A stretch of DNA of 47,125 nucleotides from Acidimicrobiaceae bacterium. GTDB lineage: Bacteria > Actinomycetota > Acidimicrobiia > Acidimicrobiales > UBA8190. The stretch spans positions 1-47,125 of the forward strand of contig PLZB01000009.1 in the NCBI GenBank assembly GCA_003151955.1. Reading direction: 5' to 3'. The notes below the pieces were generated by a model, which saw nothing but the letters and a program-made list of their open reading frames with translations, made no database searches and had not been told where the DNA came from. The position numbers were made by a program, and so were the translations under genes. Shown in pieces: positions 39,698-47,125 of the stretch; the first letter of the stretch is position 1; each line of letters opens with the position of its first letter.

Positions 39698-40063
39698 ATG
39701 CCGATCGATGACATCGGGGACGACCAGATGGAGTCGACCACCTGGTTGTCCAGCGCCGAGCTGAGCTCCCGGCTGGTCAACTCCTCGGCCAAGCTGCGTC
39801 GCGAAACCCCCAGGTCCCCTGACGGACTTCCCATCCGCTACCACCACACCTGGGCCCAGCGACCCCGTCCGCTCACCGGCGGGCCGTCGCCGAGGACCCG
39901 GGACCTGCCAGCCCTCGACCCCCTGCCGACACCGGCCGAGGTCCGGGATGCCATGTTCAACCCGATCCCCGGCCGGGCCATGGCCGAGACGATCCTCTTC
40001 AGGCGCCAGACAGCGGAGCTCCTCGAGTCGCCGCAGCCCGAGCCGCAGAGCTCCGTCTTCTGA
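39698..40063 (+). CDS. Hypothetical protein next to tRNA-Ser
   Basis: 121 residues from ATG 39698, preceded by the SD GGAGGGAG at 7 nt. The sequence begins MPIDDIGDDQMESTTWLSSAE and is polar, with a Pro-rich middle and helical C-terminus (PTPAEVRDAMFNPIPGRAM, TILFRRQTAELLES). No family recognised. The 200 nt upstream hold only short repeats of GGTGGT type and no clear gene. The antisense extension of the integrase frame overlaps this gene completely. Confidence 0.6.
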   Translation: MPIDDIGDDQMESTTWLSSAELSSRLVNSSAKLRRETPRSPDGLPIRYHHTWAQRPRPLTGGPSPRTRDLPALDPLPTPAEVRDAMFNPIPGRAMAETILFRRQTAELLESPQPEPQSSVF

Positions 40064-42030
40064 CCGGGGCCCTTGACCAGGACGTCGTCGCCGTCGCCGG
40101 GACCCGCCAGACCTCTCCACCCGTGATCCCCTCCTCCGTCCGTCCATGGGAGAATGCCCCACTGGACTCCGAAGTCATCGGCGTGCACACAGACCTGGCC
40201 GGGTGACGAAGGTCCAGCTGGAGGGATGGCAGAGCGGACGAATGCGAAGGTCTTGAAAACCTTTGGGACTCCGGTTCCCGTGGGTTCGAATCCCACTCCC
40301 TCCGCCAGGTAGTCCTGATTCAAACCCAGGGCGAGAGAAACAGGGGTGGGGCGGCCAAAAGAGCCGCTCCTCCCTTGTTTCTGTTCCAGCTGGCTGATCC
40401 AGGCAGGGGCACCGTCGTGCCATTCCCTGCTGTCGTGAACTTCGGCCGCTTCGGTGACTCCTAGGCCTCGGCTGCCTCGGGGTCGGAGGGCGTCGGTGCG
40501 CAGCAGAGTCCGGAACCATTCGGTCGGCTTGGCCACCAGGGATCCGTCGGTGCTGACGAAGAAGGCCTCGAAGACGGCTTGGTTGAGCTGCCGCCGGACG
40601 TGGGGTGGGGCCATGATGTAGGTCTGGTAGCAGTTGGTCAGGAACGTCAGGCAGCGGCGCAGGGTGTTCTCGACTCGGTCGATGCCGATCTCGGCGGCGG
40701 CCAGTTGGCCTTCGGTCTCGGTGATCTCCCGGGTGATGCGGTCCTGCTCTTCCTTGAGTAGCACCAGGGGGATGGCGTCCAGGTAGTGGGCGTTCAGGAG
40801 CTTGATGCGCTGTTCGTTGAGCTGGATGCGTCGCTTCAGGGCGCGGGCCTTGTCCCGTTCCTGCCGGGTGCGGTTGGTGGAGAGTTCCTCCATCACCATC
40901 TCCTGGATGGCGTCGGCGTAGGTGGCGCTGAAGGCCACGTGCCGCCACTTCTCTTCGATGTGGGCTTCGACCAGTTCAACGGGGATGGCTCCTTGGGTGC
41001 AGTCGGTGTAGCCCCGGTAGTTGCCCAGGCAGAAGAAGTACAGGTACTGGGAGCCGTGGCGGTTGGTGGCCTTGGTGATGCACAGGCTGGAGCCACAGGT
41101 TCCGCAGCGGACGCTGCTCTTCAGGTAGTGAAGATGGACCCGCTGCTTTTCGCCGACCTGGTTGTGGGTCTCCAGGATCTTCTGGACGGTGTCGAAGGTC
41201 TCCTGGGAGACCAGGGGCTGATGGTTGCCGGGGTAGATGGCCCCCTTCCATAGCAGGACTCCGGTGTAGTACGGGTTGTGCAGCAGGCGGGCCAGCGTGG
41301 ATCTGGGGATGGGCTTCTCGGCGTAGCTCTGGGAGGGCACGGTGGTCAGCCCCTTGGCCTGGAGAGCGGCGGTCAACGAGGTCAGGCTCCATTCGCCGGT
41401 GGCGTAGGTCTCGAAGGCCCACTGCATCAGCGGTGCTCGTTCCGGGTCGATGGCCACCCCGCGGACTTCGAAGCCGTTGTCTCGGGTGATGGTGTTGAGG
41501 TAGCCGATGGGAGCCCTGCCGACGGTGCCACCGGCCTTGATCTTGCCGATCAGCTTGTTCTTCAGTTCGTTGGTCAGGTTGGCGCTGTACAGCTCGTCGA
41601 CCGCTCCCATGACGTTCAGGCTGAACGCCCCTGACGGGGTGACATCGTCGACGTGTTCGGAGCAGCTGATCAGCTCGGACCCGGCTTCCTTGATGATGCC
41701 TCGGATCATCAGCTGGTGGAGCAGTTTCCGAGCCAGACGGTCCAGCTTGTAGACGATGACGTAGGTGGGGTGGTGCTCCTGGACGAAGGTCAGCAGCGCC
41801 TGGAGCCCGGCTCGGTTCATGTTGGTGCCGGTCTTCCCGGGGTCGAGAAACTCCTCGACGACCAGGGCAGCCTTCTGCTGAGCCATACCGCGAGCCTTCT
41901 CTCGCTGAATGGGGAGTGAGTAGCCTTCGGCTTCACCGCCTCGGCGAGCCTGCTCGGCGGTGCTGACCCGCAGGTAGATGACGGCGGTCACTTCCTGCCT
42001 CTTTGGTTCATTGGTATTCTTGCTTGCCAT
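39838..42030 (-). CDS. Large serine recombinase (integrase) of the mobile element, frame runs into host DNA
   Basis: From ATG 42028-42030 (SD AAAGGAG 7 nt upstream). The resolvase domain has the catalytic Ser23 in YLRVSTAEQ and KLDRLARKL; the recombinase domain includes NPYYTGVLLWKG; the zinc ribbon is CGTCGSSLCITKATNRHG then CLGNYRGYTDC; a long coiled coil follows (about 385-440). The element-encoded part ends near the tRNA at about residue 574. The frame then continues without a stop through the antisense of tRNA-Ser and on to 39838, so the last ~155 codons are host DNA. The stop codon used in the excised circle must lie on the far side of the att site. Leftward, with its own promoter. Confidence 0.88.
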   Translation of the reverse strand: MASKNTNEPKRQEVTAVIYLRVSTAEQARRGGEAEGYSLPIQREKARGMAQQKAALVVEEFLDPGKTGTNMNRAGLQALLTFVQEHHPTYVIVYKLDRLARKLLHQLMIRGIIKEAGSELISCSEHVDDVTPSGAFSLNVMGAVDELYSANLTNELKNKLIGKIKAGGTVGRAPIGYLNTITRDNGFEVRGVAIDPERAPLMQWAFETYATGEWSLTSLTAALQAKGLTTVPSQSYAEKPIPRSTLARLLHNPYYTGVLLWKGAIYPGNHQPLVSQETFDTVQKILETHNQVGEKQRVHLHYLKSSVRCGTCGSSLCITKATNRHGSQYLYFFCLGNYRGYTDCTQGAIPVELVEAHIEEKWRHVAFSATYADAIQEMVMEELSTNRTRQERDKARALKRRIQLNEQRIKLLNAHYLDAIPLVLLKEEQDRITREITETEGQLAAAEIGIDRVENTLRRCLTFLTNCYQTYIMAPPHVRRQLNQAVFEAFFVSTDGSLVAKPTEWFRTLLRTDALRPRGSRGLGVTEAAEVHDSREWHDGAPAWISQLEQKQGRSGSFGRPTPVSLALGLNQDYLAEGVGFEPTGTGVPKVFKTFAFVRSAIPPAGPSSPGQVCVHADDFGVQWGILPWTDGGGDHGWRGLAGPGDGDDVLVKGPGQKTELCGSGCGDSRSSAVWRLKRIVSAMARPGIGLNMASRTSAGVGRGSRAGRSRVLGDGPPVSGRGRWAQVWW
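40220..40307 (+). tRNA. tRNA-Ser(UGA)
   Basis: 88 nt with encoded CCA. The acceptor stem is GGAGGGA/TCCCTCC with discriminator G; the anticodon loop is CTTGAAA with anticodon TGA; the long variable arm typical of serine tRNAs (GGGACTCCGGTTCCC region) and the T loop GTTCGAATC are present. Its 3' end borders the element carrying the serine integrase and is the likely attachment site. Confidence 0.95.
40290..40307. other. Probable attachment site (att) at the tRNA-Ser 3' end
   Basis: The base composition drops right after the tRNA and an integrase reads toward it, the usual layout for integration into a tRNA 3' end. The exact crossover cannot be read because the other end of the element is not in the window. 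Confidence 0.5.
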
Positions 42031-42073
42031 ATTGTTTCTCCTTTCTTTAAGTATATTGAAGAGACAGCGCCTA

Positions 42074-42102
42074 ATTCTCGCGCCGATGTCCTTCATACTC
42101 AA
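42074..42102 (-). promoter_or_regulatory. Promoter of the integrase gene with adjacent dyad
   Basis: On the minus strand -35 TTGAGT (42097-42102) and -10 GAGAAT (42074-42079) are 17 bp apart. The dyad GTTGT-TTCT-ACAAC (42105-42118) lies just upstream, overlapping the immA stop, and is a candidate site for the XRE regulator. Confidence 0.5.
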
Positions 42103-42111
42103 AGGTTGTTT

Positions 42112-42756
42112 CTACAACGCCATTGCGTCCGTCTGCTCCAAGAGTGTCGAGGTGTCTTTGTCGACAAGGCTGGGCAGGCGCAGGAAACGCCAACCCCGAC
42201 CTACATCTGAGCACCTGGCTGGTCTCTGGATCAGGCCGGTTTGCAGCAACCGGGTCTGTATGGCGGCTTGGCTGACACCGAAGTGTTGGGCCAGCTTGGG
42301 GAGGTCCTGGAGGCCGTTGCCCCAGGCCCGCTTGAGCCAGGGCCTGGGTACCAGCAGGCAGCCGGCGAAGTAGTCACAGGTCGATTCGGCTCGCTGACGG
42401 CTGGACATTCCCATGCTTGGGGGGTAGGCCACGTCGATGAAGCGGTAGTCGATGATGTGTTTGAACTCGTGAGCCAGGGTGAAGCGTTGTCGTAATGGTG
42501 GTTCGGCACCGTTGATGACGATCACCCAGGAGCCCTTGGCCCAGTCGGTGCAGCCGGAGACTGGCCAGGGGCTGATGCGTTTTACCATGACCTTGGGCAC
42601 GTCGGTGATGACCGCGTCCGGGACTGGTCCTTCGGTGATACCGGACAGCGCCAGCAGCCGAGCGGCCTGTATCTCAGCCACGCGGAGAGCCTCGCCGTGA
42701 GTCAGCCGACGGGGTGGGCAGAGGACTCGGAGGTTGGCCAGCACGCCCCGGTTCAT
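42112..42756 (-). CDS. ImmA/IrrE family metallopeptidase
   Basis: 214 residues. The zinc motif is HEFKH in TLAHEFKHIIDYRF, with the third-ligand helix AESTCDYFAGCLLVPRPWL. A C-terminal winged segment (LPKLAQHFGVSQAAIQTRLLQ) is typical of the family. In ICEBs1 and related elements ImmA cleaves the XRE repressor ImmR after a DNA-damage or cell-density signal and so induces excision. The start overlaps the XRE gene stop (ATGA), as expected for such a pair. Confidence 0.93.
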   Translation of the reverse strand: MNRGVLANLRVLCPPRRLTHGEALRVAEIQAARLLALSGITEGPVPDAVITDVPKVMVKRISPWPVSGCTDWAKGSWVIVINGAEPPLRQRFTLAHEFKHIIDYRFIDVAYPPSMGMSSRQRAESTCDYFAGCLLVPRPWLKRAWGNGLQDLPKLAQHFGVSQAAIQTRLLQTGLIQRPARCSDVGRGWRFLRLPSLVDKDTSTLLEQTDAMAL

Positions 42757-43160
42757 GGTCGTGCTCCGTGGGGGACCTGACGGTCGTCTTCGTCGTCGAC
42801 CTGATCAGGTCCGTGATGGTTGCGTCGGAAGACGTCGAACATGTGGGTCAAGGCCTCCCGGTCAGCTGGGGTCAGCTGCTCGCCGTAGCGGCTACGCAGG
42901 TAGGGTCCGAAGGAAGGCAGGGAGTCGGGTATCTGGAAACCAGCCAGCGTGAAGTAGTCCGCCGGTGACACGTCCATGGCCTTGGCCAACGCCATCAGGG
43001 TTTCCGGCGAGACGTTGTCGTAGTGTCCAGCTTCGAGCTTGGAGACGAAGGAGTGGTGCAGTCCGGCCAGCTCAGCCAGCTTGCGGATCGATAGACCTCG
43101 CTCCTCGCGGGTCTCCCTGATAAGTTGTTCTAGTGCTCGGATATCTTTCTGTGTGGCCAT
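42753..43160 (-). CDS. XRE family repressor (ImmR-like), partner of the ImmA-like peptidase
   Basis: 135 residues. The N-terminal HTH is clear: LIRETREERGLSIRKLAELAGLHHSFVSKLEAGHYDNVSPETLMALAKAMDV. The C-terminal half is a short helical linker with a charged tail (DEDDRQVPHGARP). SD AAAGGGGG precedes ATG 43160. It likely represses integrase and its own promoter until cleaved by the ImmA-like protease encoded immediately downstream. Confidence 0.93.
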   Translation of the reverse strand: MATQKDIRALEQLIRETREERGLSIRKLAELAGLHHSFVSKLEAGHYDNVSPETLMALAKAMDVSPADYFTLAGFQIPDSLPSFGPYLRSRYGEQLTPADREALTHMFDVFRRNHHGPDQVDDEDDRQVPHGARP

Positions 43161-43181
43161 TGGTCACCCCCTTTCTTTATT

Positions 43182-43240
43182 CGTTGTCCCCATAATTGTA
43201 CCGGGTCCGGTGACCAAAGGAAACGGTGGAATTTACAACG
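43182..43240. promoter_or_regulatory. XRE promoter region with CGTTGT/ACAACG dyad
   Basis: A minus-strand -10 TACAAT lies at 43195-43200. CGTTGT (43182-43187) and ACAACG (43235-43240) bracket it. The same half-site occurs at the int promoter (42114-42119), suggesting a shared operator. Confidence 0.4.
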
Positions 43241-43291
43241 TCCGTCTTCCTGGTTCGCTGGCTCTTCCGTAATAGCCGCAAATGGTGAAAT

Positions 43292-43352
43292 ACGGCAGGG
43301 GGTCCCTGAGCGAGCGCTGGGAGCGCTCAAGCTCAGGGAGTATCCCTGCCGT
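43292..43352 (-). terminator. Three-tier hairpin terminator of the antirestriction/transfer operon
   Basis: Nested stems: ACGGCAGGG (43292-43300) with CCCTGCCGT (43344-43352); CCCTGAGC (43304-43311) with GCTCAGGG (43331-43338); GAGCGCT (43312-43318) with AGCGCTC (43322-43328). It starts 13 nt after the ribbon-helix-helix gene stop. TTTT follows on the plus strand, so it may work in both directions. Confidence 0.75.
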
Positions 43353-43365
43353 TTTGGAAGGTTGC

Positions 43366-43707
43366 TCAGCTGGTAGCTGGCTCACCTCCCTTGGAGCGGG
43401 GAGCCCTTGTCGGGGAAGGCTTGCTTCCCTTCGGGTCTGCGTCCGGCTCCGCCGGCGCCAACGCCAACGTCGGCTGCTCGCTCTTGATGAGCGAGGCCAG
43501 GGCGTTGCGCCGAGTGGCGGCATCGTGCTCGATTTCCTCGAGCACCGCCTGGGCACGCTCTTGCAGCTTGGGGTTGCTGCCCGTCTGTTCGATCCACTGA
43601 TCGATGGCCTGCCTGATGGCGTCGGTCACCGTCGTCTCGGACAGCTGGGCCAGCATCGTCAGCTGGGCGTGCTGGTCCTCCTCCAGTCGGATGGCGAGCG
43701 TCTTCAC
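43366..43707 (-). CDS. Ribbon-helix-helix (CopG/Arc-type) DNA-binding protein
   Basis: 113 residues from GTG 43705-43707, with GGAGGTGTC as SD. The N-terminus KTLAIRLEEDQHAQLTMLAQLSETTVTDAIRQAIDQWIEQ is a ribbon-helix-helix fold (beta strand, two helices). The C-terminus is a helix (AQAVLEEIEHDAATRRNALASLI) and a Pro/Ser/Lys tail. Such proteins autoregulate or, in mobile elements, assist the relaxosome. A 17-codon leader ORF overlaps its start. No toxin partner follows; a hairpin does. Confidence 0.85.
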   Translation of the reverse strand: MKTLAIRLEEDQHAQLTMLAQLSETTVTDAIRQAIDQWIEQTGSNPKLQERAQAVLEEIEHDAATRRNALASLIKSEQPTLALAPAEPDADPKGSKPSPTRAPRSKGGEPATS

Positions 43708-43757
43708 GCTGACACCTCCTGGTTGAGGGTGGTGAGTGTTCCGTGACGCATGGTCAT
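43704..43757 (-). CDS. 17-codon leader ORF overlapping the ribbon-helix-helix gene
   Basis: The frame MTMRHGTLTTLNQEVSA starts at ATG 43755-43757 (or ATG 43751) with GAGGAGG just upstream and ends with TGA overlapping the downstream GTG (GTGA). The downstream SD lies inside it, so translation of the leader would open or couple the ribbon-helix-helix start. It may be only a coupling device rather than a functional peptide. Confidence 0.4.
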   Translation of the reverse strand: MTMRHGTLTTLNQEVSA

Positions 43758-43843
43758 GGTCCTCCTCGGTGTGGTGCGGCCGGCAATCCCCGGTTGGGTT
43801 TGTCGTAGGAAACCGCATGTCACCGACGAGGTGACTCCTGCTC

Positions 43844-44437
43844 TCACGGAGAGAACAGGAACACCCCTCCCTCGCCGTCGTCGACCTCGACCAGGCCGCC
43901 GGACATGACCACATCGTTGGCCCAGGCCTGGAAGTCGATGTGGACGTACTGCTGCATCGAATCCGGGACCACCCGTTCGATCTCATCGACCATGCCGATG
44001 TCGGTGAGGAACTCCTCGGCGTAGGCCGTCGGTGATTCCCAGCGGCCCCGGTAGGCGTCTTCGAACCCTTCGAGATCCTCGGCAGTGTGGCTACCGAGGT
44101 AGCTGGCCCAGGCAGCGAAGGCCAGACCGTGTTCGGCGATGCCCTGACCGACCGTGGCCACGAAGTTGATGTCCTCGTACTCCGACAGCCGCAGGGTGCC
44201 GAAGCCCTCAAAGTCGTGGATGGCCCACTCCTCAGCTCCAGGCTCCCGTGAGGCGGCCAGCATGGTCCTGATCCCAGCCAGCATCTCCTCGCCATCCTGG
44301 TCGGCGTCCAGCCAGGCTCCGTGCAGCCGCCCGGCGTTGTAGTCACTGAGGCTGGCCACGTAGATCCGTGGTGCTCCGAGTCGTTCCTGCTCATGCTCTT
44401 CACCTCCTCCGGGTTGTTGTTGGTTCGTCTCGCTCAT
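43844..44437 (-). CDS. ardA: ArdA-type antirestriction protein
   Basis: 197 residues. The ArdA signature is visible: [44 protein letters not shown], and later [22 protein letters not shown], with a high share of Asp and Glu. ArdA dimers mimic bent B-DNA and block type I restriction enzymes when conjugative DNA enters a new host. SD GAGAGGAG precedes the ATG. The stop is 87 nt upstream of the leader ORF, and the start overlaps the methyltransferase stop (ATGA). Confidence 0.95.
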   Translation of the reverse strand: MSETNQQQPGGGEEHEQERLGAPRIYVASLSDYNAGRLHGAWLDADQDGEEMLAGIRTMLAASREPGAEEWAIHDFEGFGTLRLSEYEDINFVATVGQGIAEHGLAFAAWASYLGSHTAEDLEGFEDAYRGRWESPTAYAEEFLTDIGMVDEIERVVPDSMQQYVHIDFQAWANDVVMSGGLVEVDDGEGGVFLFSP

Positions 44438-45531
44438 GCCGCTCTCCTCTCTTGGTTGTTATTCATCACCCCCTCGCTGTGGCCTCGGGCTGCCTCGATG
44501 CGGGCCAGCGCCAGCTGGCCGTAGTCCGGGTTCAGCTCGATGCCGATCCAGTCCCGACCGAGGCGTTCGGCCACCACCCCGACGGTGCCCGATCCGAAGA
44601 AGGGATCGAGCACCACGCCGGGTCGGGTCGGGGCCTGGCAGGTGCAGCCGATCAGCTCGCCGACCTCCCGAATGGTCAGCCAGCGCCTCGGCATCTTTAT
44701 GACGCAGCGCTCCCGGTTGGGCTTGGGATCGACGGCGGTGGCGCCCAGGCGCTTGACGGTGACCTGCCGCCTCCAGGCCGTCCCGCATTTGGTGCAGATG
44801 GCTTCCGGGCAGGTGGCCAGCAGAGGCCTCGTCACCAGGGCTTCGGGGAAGGTGGCGAAGTGGGCGCCTCGGAAGCCATAGGTTGGGATGGTCCAGACGT
44901 CACCGGGGTTCTTGCCCAGGATGTGCCCGGGAATGCCATCCGCTCTGGCTTGACGTAGGCCGTCTTGGGATCCGGCCAGCGGACCGGCCCAGGCCGGTCG
45001 CCTGCCGAGCGGTGCTCTGCCAGTCTTGGATCCCAGGGAGCGGTGAGGCTCGCGGATGGCGTCCAGGTCGAATTGGTAATGGCCAGAGCGGGTCAGGAAG
45101 TAGAGATTCTCGTAGGTCAGGTTGAGGCGATCGGTGACGGAGCTCGGCATCGGGTTGGGCTTGGCCCAGATGACCTTGTTGCGGACCAGCCAGCCGTTGT
45201 CGGCCATGGCCAGCAGCAAGCGCTCAGGGGCACACAGCAGACCCTTGGGCGGAGCCCCGTACCTCACGTGCCGGGAGAAGGAGTCGCCAAGGTTCAGCCA
45301 CAACCCCCCGGTCGGCTTCAGCACCCGGGCCACCTCGGCCGTGACAGCCAGCAGGTTGCTGACCCACTCCTCGACGTTGGCTTCCAGCCCGAGCTGGCCG
45401 GTGACGCCGTAGTCGCGCAGCAGGAAGTAGGGCGGCGAAGTTATGCAGCTGTCTACCGAGCCGGTCGGGAGGGTGCCGAGCTGGGTCAGCACGTCGCCCA
45501 TCAGCAGCGTTCGCCGGGGTAGCCGGATCAT
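44434..45531 (-). CDS. Orphan site-specific DNA methyltransferase, beta class
   Basis: 365 residues. Motif IV TSPPY is near the N-terminus and motif [11 protein letters not shown] near the C-terminus, the order of beta-class N4-cytosine/N6-adenine enzymes. Also visible: [47 protein letters not shown] Cys-rich insert before motif I ([10 protein letters not shown], then CTC) looks like a zinc ribbon. No restriction enzyme is next to it, so it is probably protective, working with ArdA to shield the element. Its start overlaps the replication-relaxation stop (TAATG). Confidence 0.93.
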   Translation of the reverse strand: MIRLPRRTLLMGDVLTQLGTLPTGSVDSCITSPPYFLLRDYGVTGQLGLEANVEEWVSNLLAVTAEVARVLKPTGGLWLNLGDSFSRHVRYGAPPKGLLCAPERLLLAMADNGWLVRNKVIWAKPNPMPSSVTDRLNLTYENLYFLTRSGHYQFDLDAIREPHRSLGSKTGRAPLGRRPAWAGPLAGSQDGLRQARADGIPGHILGKNPGDVWTIPTYGFRGAHFATFPEALVTRPLLATCPEAICTKCGTAWRRQVTVKRLGATAVDPKPNRERCVIKMPRRWLTIREVGELIGCTCQAPTRPGVVLDPFFGSGTVGVVAERLGRDWIGIELNPDYGQLALARIEAARGHSEGVMNNNQERRAA

Positions 45532-46487
45532 TACTGCTCCTCGGAGCCAGGCCCGAGGACGATGGCGGTGGTGAAGTTGTCGTCGGTGCAGATCTGGTGG
45601 AGACGGCGCTCATCGTCGGGAAGCTCTTGGATGACCTGGGCTAGCTGGGCCAGGCGCTTGTCGTCGGGAACGATCCAGAGAACCTTGGGGAAGACGTCGG
45701 TGTCGGCCTGTTCACGTCCGGACTGCCAGAAGCTGGTGTACGCCTGGATCTTGGTGTGCAGCCGGGCCTTGCTCTCTGTGGCCCGGTCGATCTCCAGGAA
45801 CCAGTGGTCGAGGTAGTCGCCGCAGCCGGTGATGAGGTGGGAGTCGGGCTTGAGGAGTCGCTGGTAGCCGCCGGGTCCGACGAAGCTTCGCCAGCAGCGG
45901 GGTTCGGCCTGGAAGTGCACCAGTTCGATCCGGCCGGTGGATTCCAGTTGACGGAGCTTGAGGTAGCAGTCGGTGACAGCGACGGCGTGGTCTAGGAAGG
46001 CCATGCCGGGGAGACGAGGACGCCGCCGACGACGGGGGACGCCGGTGATGGCCTGGCCGACGACGTCGAGGGCGTAGACGTACCCCAGGCTGCCTCCACG
46101 GACTCCGAGGGGACGACGCTCCAGGCGGGCCAGGATCCGGATGTCGGTAAGGCCTCGGAGCTGACGGCGGGCTGACCGGGCATCGGATGGTCCGTCTCCC
46201 CAGATCAGACGTTGAAGCTGTTGGCCGGTGGCCAGGTGGACGGTGTGCAGAACGTCGAGGAGAAGTCGGTCTTGGTCCGTCAGTTGCTGGCTGATGGACT
46301 GCGTCCTGAGGGTGGTGACGTAGTCGCTCTTGCTTCTCTTCTCCTCCCTTCCTCCTCTCGGTTGCCCTATAGAGTCCCGGGCCAATCTGGCTGGTTCTGC
46401 GGCTCTGACCAGGGGTGATGGCTGGCTCGACCCGCGCAAGCCGGACATCTCCTCGAAGCGCTCGTTATGGCTGTGGTTACTGGTCAT
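45531..46487 (-). CDS. Replication-relaxation family protein
   Basis: 318 residues. The core has [28 protein letters not shown] (winged-helix), [34 protein letters not shown] and [24 protein letters not shown], then [10 protein letters not shown] and [13 protein letters not shown] with nuclease-like acidic residues (PD...E..D) and [12 protein letters not shown]. Members are linked to conjugative plasmids and ICEs and probably help DNA nicking/relaxation or replication. The N-terminal 60 residues are disordered. It is coupled to the ATPase gene by ATGA and to the methyltransferase by TAATG. Confidence 0.85.
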   Translation of the reverse strand: MTSNHSHNERFEEMSGLRGSSQPSPLVRAAEPARLARDSIGQPRGGREEKRSKSDYVTTLRTQSISQQLTDQDRLLLDVLHTVHLATGQQLQRLIWGDGPSDARSARRQLRGLTDIRILARLERRPLGVRGGSLGYVYALDVVGQAITGVPRRRRRPRLPGMAFLDHAVAVTDCYLKLRQLESTGRIELVHFQAEPRCWRSFVGPGGYQRLLKPDSHLITGCGDYLDHWFLEIDRATESKARLHTKIQAYTSFWQSGREQADTDVFPKVLWIVPDDKRLAQLAQVIQELPDDERRLHQICTDDNFTTAIVLGPGSEEQ

Positions 46488-47116
46488 GGTCGACCCCCAC
46501 GTGGATCCCTGGAGGTGCGACCGAGGGCCGCAGCCCCCTTCCGGGGGCCGCTGCTACGGGCGGCGATGGCCTGGTCGACCATGGTCCGTTCCACCCCGAA
46601 GTGCTCCCGGGAGTGCTTCCTCAGACCCGGGCCGTCACCCGTGGCGGGGGGAAGATCCGGTAGCGAGATGGTGGCTGGAGGTTGGGTGCGACCGGATGCG
46701 AAGCAAGCCACCACCGCTTCGTAGGCGTTGATGCCCATCAGGTCTTCGGGGGTCAGGCCGGAGCCCAGTTCCTTGGCGAAGACGACTGCGTCGTGATGAG
46801 AGGCAGCCATCACCAGTTTGGAGCGGGCGTTGGCGGTCATGGCCTGGAGGAGCTCCCGGTCCAGTTGACCGAGATGCTGGTGGCTGAGGGTCAAAGCCAG
46901 GCCGTAGGAACGGCCTTCGGCCAGCATGGTCTCGGCTGGAGTGGGCAGAGCCACCAGGTGCTGGAATTCGTCGAGGTAGGCAGCCACCATCGGACGACGG
47001 GATGCTGGTAGACCGGCCCGGGCGCTGACAGCGTCCCACAGGCCAGCGAACAGGAGCGCTCCGAGGAGGTAGGCGGCTTCGGTGCCGAGCTTGCCGGCCG
47101 CTAGGAGGCTCCTGAT
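46484..47116 (-). CDS. VirD4/TraG-like coupling ATPase, C-terminal part only
   Basis: About 211 residues of the C-terminal end. The Walker B strand is AAYLDEFQHLVAL with the DE dyad, followed by AEGRSYGLALTLSHQHLGQL, a conserved sensor region of type IV secretion DNA-transfer ATPases, and NARSKLVMAASHHDAVVFAKELG. Upstream the chain LLAAGKLGTEAAYLLGALLFAGLWDAV is also typical. An in-frame TAA at 47117-47119, 6 nt from the window end, interrupts it; a sequence-end error or a frameshift is likely, since coding similarity continues to that point. The gene's beginning is outside the window. Its stop overlaps the next start (ATGA). Confidence 0.85.
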   Translation of the reverse strand: MRSLLAAGKLGTEAAYLLGALLFAGLWDAVSARAGLPASRRPMVAAYLDEFQHLVALPTPAETMLAEGRSYGLALTLSHQHLGQLDRELLQAMTANARSKLVMAASHHDAVVFAKELGSGLTPEDLMGINAYEAVVACFASGRTQPPATISLPDLPPATGDGPGLRKHSREHFGVERTMVDQAIAARSSGPRKGAAALGRTSRDPRGGRP

Positions 47117-47125
47117 TTATTCGCT

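Larger units (their letters stand above)
40308..47125. mobile_element. End of an integrative and conjugative element in tRNA-Ser
   Basis: This region is visibly less GC-rich than the left part, uses conventional SD-led starts instead of leaderless ones, and carries an integrase, ImmA/XRE control pair, antirestriction ArdA, orphan methyltransferase, replication-relaxation protein and coupling ATPase. The left end is the tRNA-Ser 3' terminus; the right end is beyond the window. An actinobacterial ICE or integrated conjugative plasmid fits better than a prophage, because no virion genes are seen. Confidence 0.85.

Noticed and set aside
40220..40307. Protein-like antisense frame through the tRNA-Ser (VGFEPTGTGVPKVF...)
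   Set aside because: This is the well-known spurious translation of tRNA-Ser antisense and not a protein domain.
1..47125. CRISPR array, rRNA genes, prophage structural genes or insertion sequences
   Set aside because: I saw no regularly spaced repeats, rRNA signatures, capsid/tail genes or transposase frames.

Overview
The left 40.3 kb is very GC-rich chromosomal DNA with dense genes, frequent GTG starts and 4-nt stop/start overlaps. Many monocistronic genes have a TANNNT-like -10 hexamer only 6-8 nt before the start codon, so their mRNAs are probably leaderless. This fits a high-GC actinobacterium. The mix of genes (CtpI-like ATPase, alpha-E/ATP-grasp operon, minor pilins, LarB/LarC, ECF42-type sigma with a DGPF partner) makes me favour Acidimicrobiia, but that placement is inference.

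Layout, left to right: an incomplete membrane-anchored protein (1-445, -); a GT2 glycosyltransferase plus polytopic membrane protein operon (647-3873, +); a circularly permuted ATP-grasp plus fused alpha-E/transglutaminase operon (3878-7488, -); a 1532-residue CtpI-like P-type ATPase preceded by a possible 48-residue peptide (7514-12319, -); Nudix, lipoprotein and CYTH-CHAD genes (12485-15765); copper amine oxidase and a split-barrel flavoprotein (15789-18829); three prepilin-like genes (18833-21191, -); a sulfatase; a small SD-led ORF with a long terminator hairpin; a GNAT gene translationally coupled to a methyltransferase that seems to start at CTG; a three-domain pseudo-isochorismatase/kinase/phosphatase protein divergent from a TetR gene; a Fic protein; a Gfo/Idh/MocA oxidoreductase; ECF sigma plus YCII/DGPF; PdxH; a mycothiol-type DinB-like protein divergent from a frameshifted small catalase; larB-larC divergent from pheA; and a cassette of small membrane genes, one interrupted by two frameshifts.

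At 40220-40307 lies tRNA-Ser(UGA). From its 3' end to the right edge the DNA is less GC-rich and is the end of an integrated conjugative element: large serine integrase, ImmA-like peptidase and XRE regulator (an ICE-type control pair), a ribbon-helix-helix protein, ArdA antirestriction protein, orphan beta-class DNA methyltransferase, replication-relaxation protein and the C-terminus of a VirD4/TraG-like coupling ATPase. The last four form a tightly overlapping leftward operon. The integrase frame runs without a stop through the tRNA gene into host DNA, so its C-terminus probably differs between integrated and excised states.

The strongest leads are the three-domain kinase/phosphatase protein with a dead isochorismatase head, the P-type ATPase carrying a degenerate second ATPase-like half, the symmetric divergent leaderless promoter at 33659-33668, the forced CTG start at 23823, and the integrase read-through at the tRNA. 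Two interrupted genes (33676-34487 and 38139-39057) may be real decay or assembly errors.
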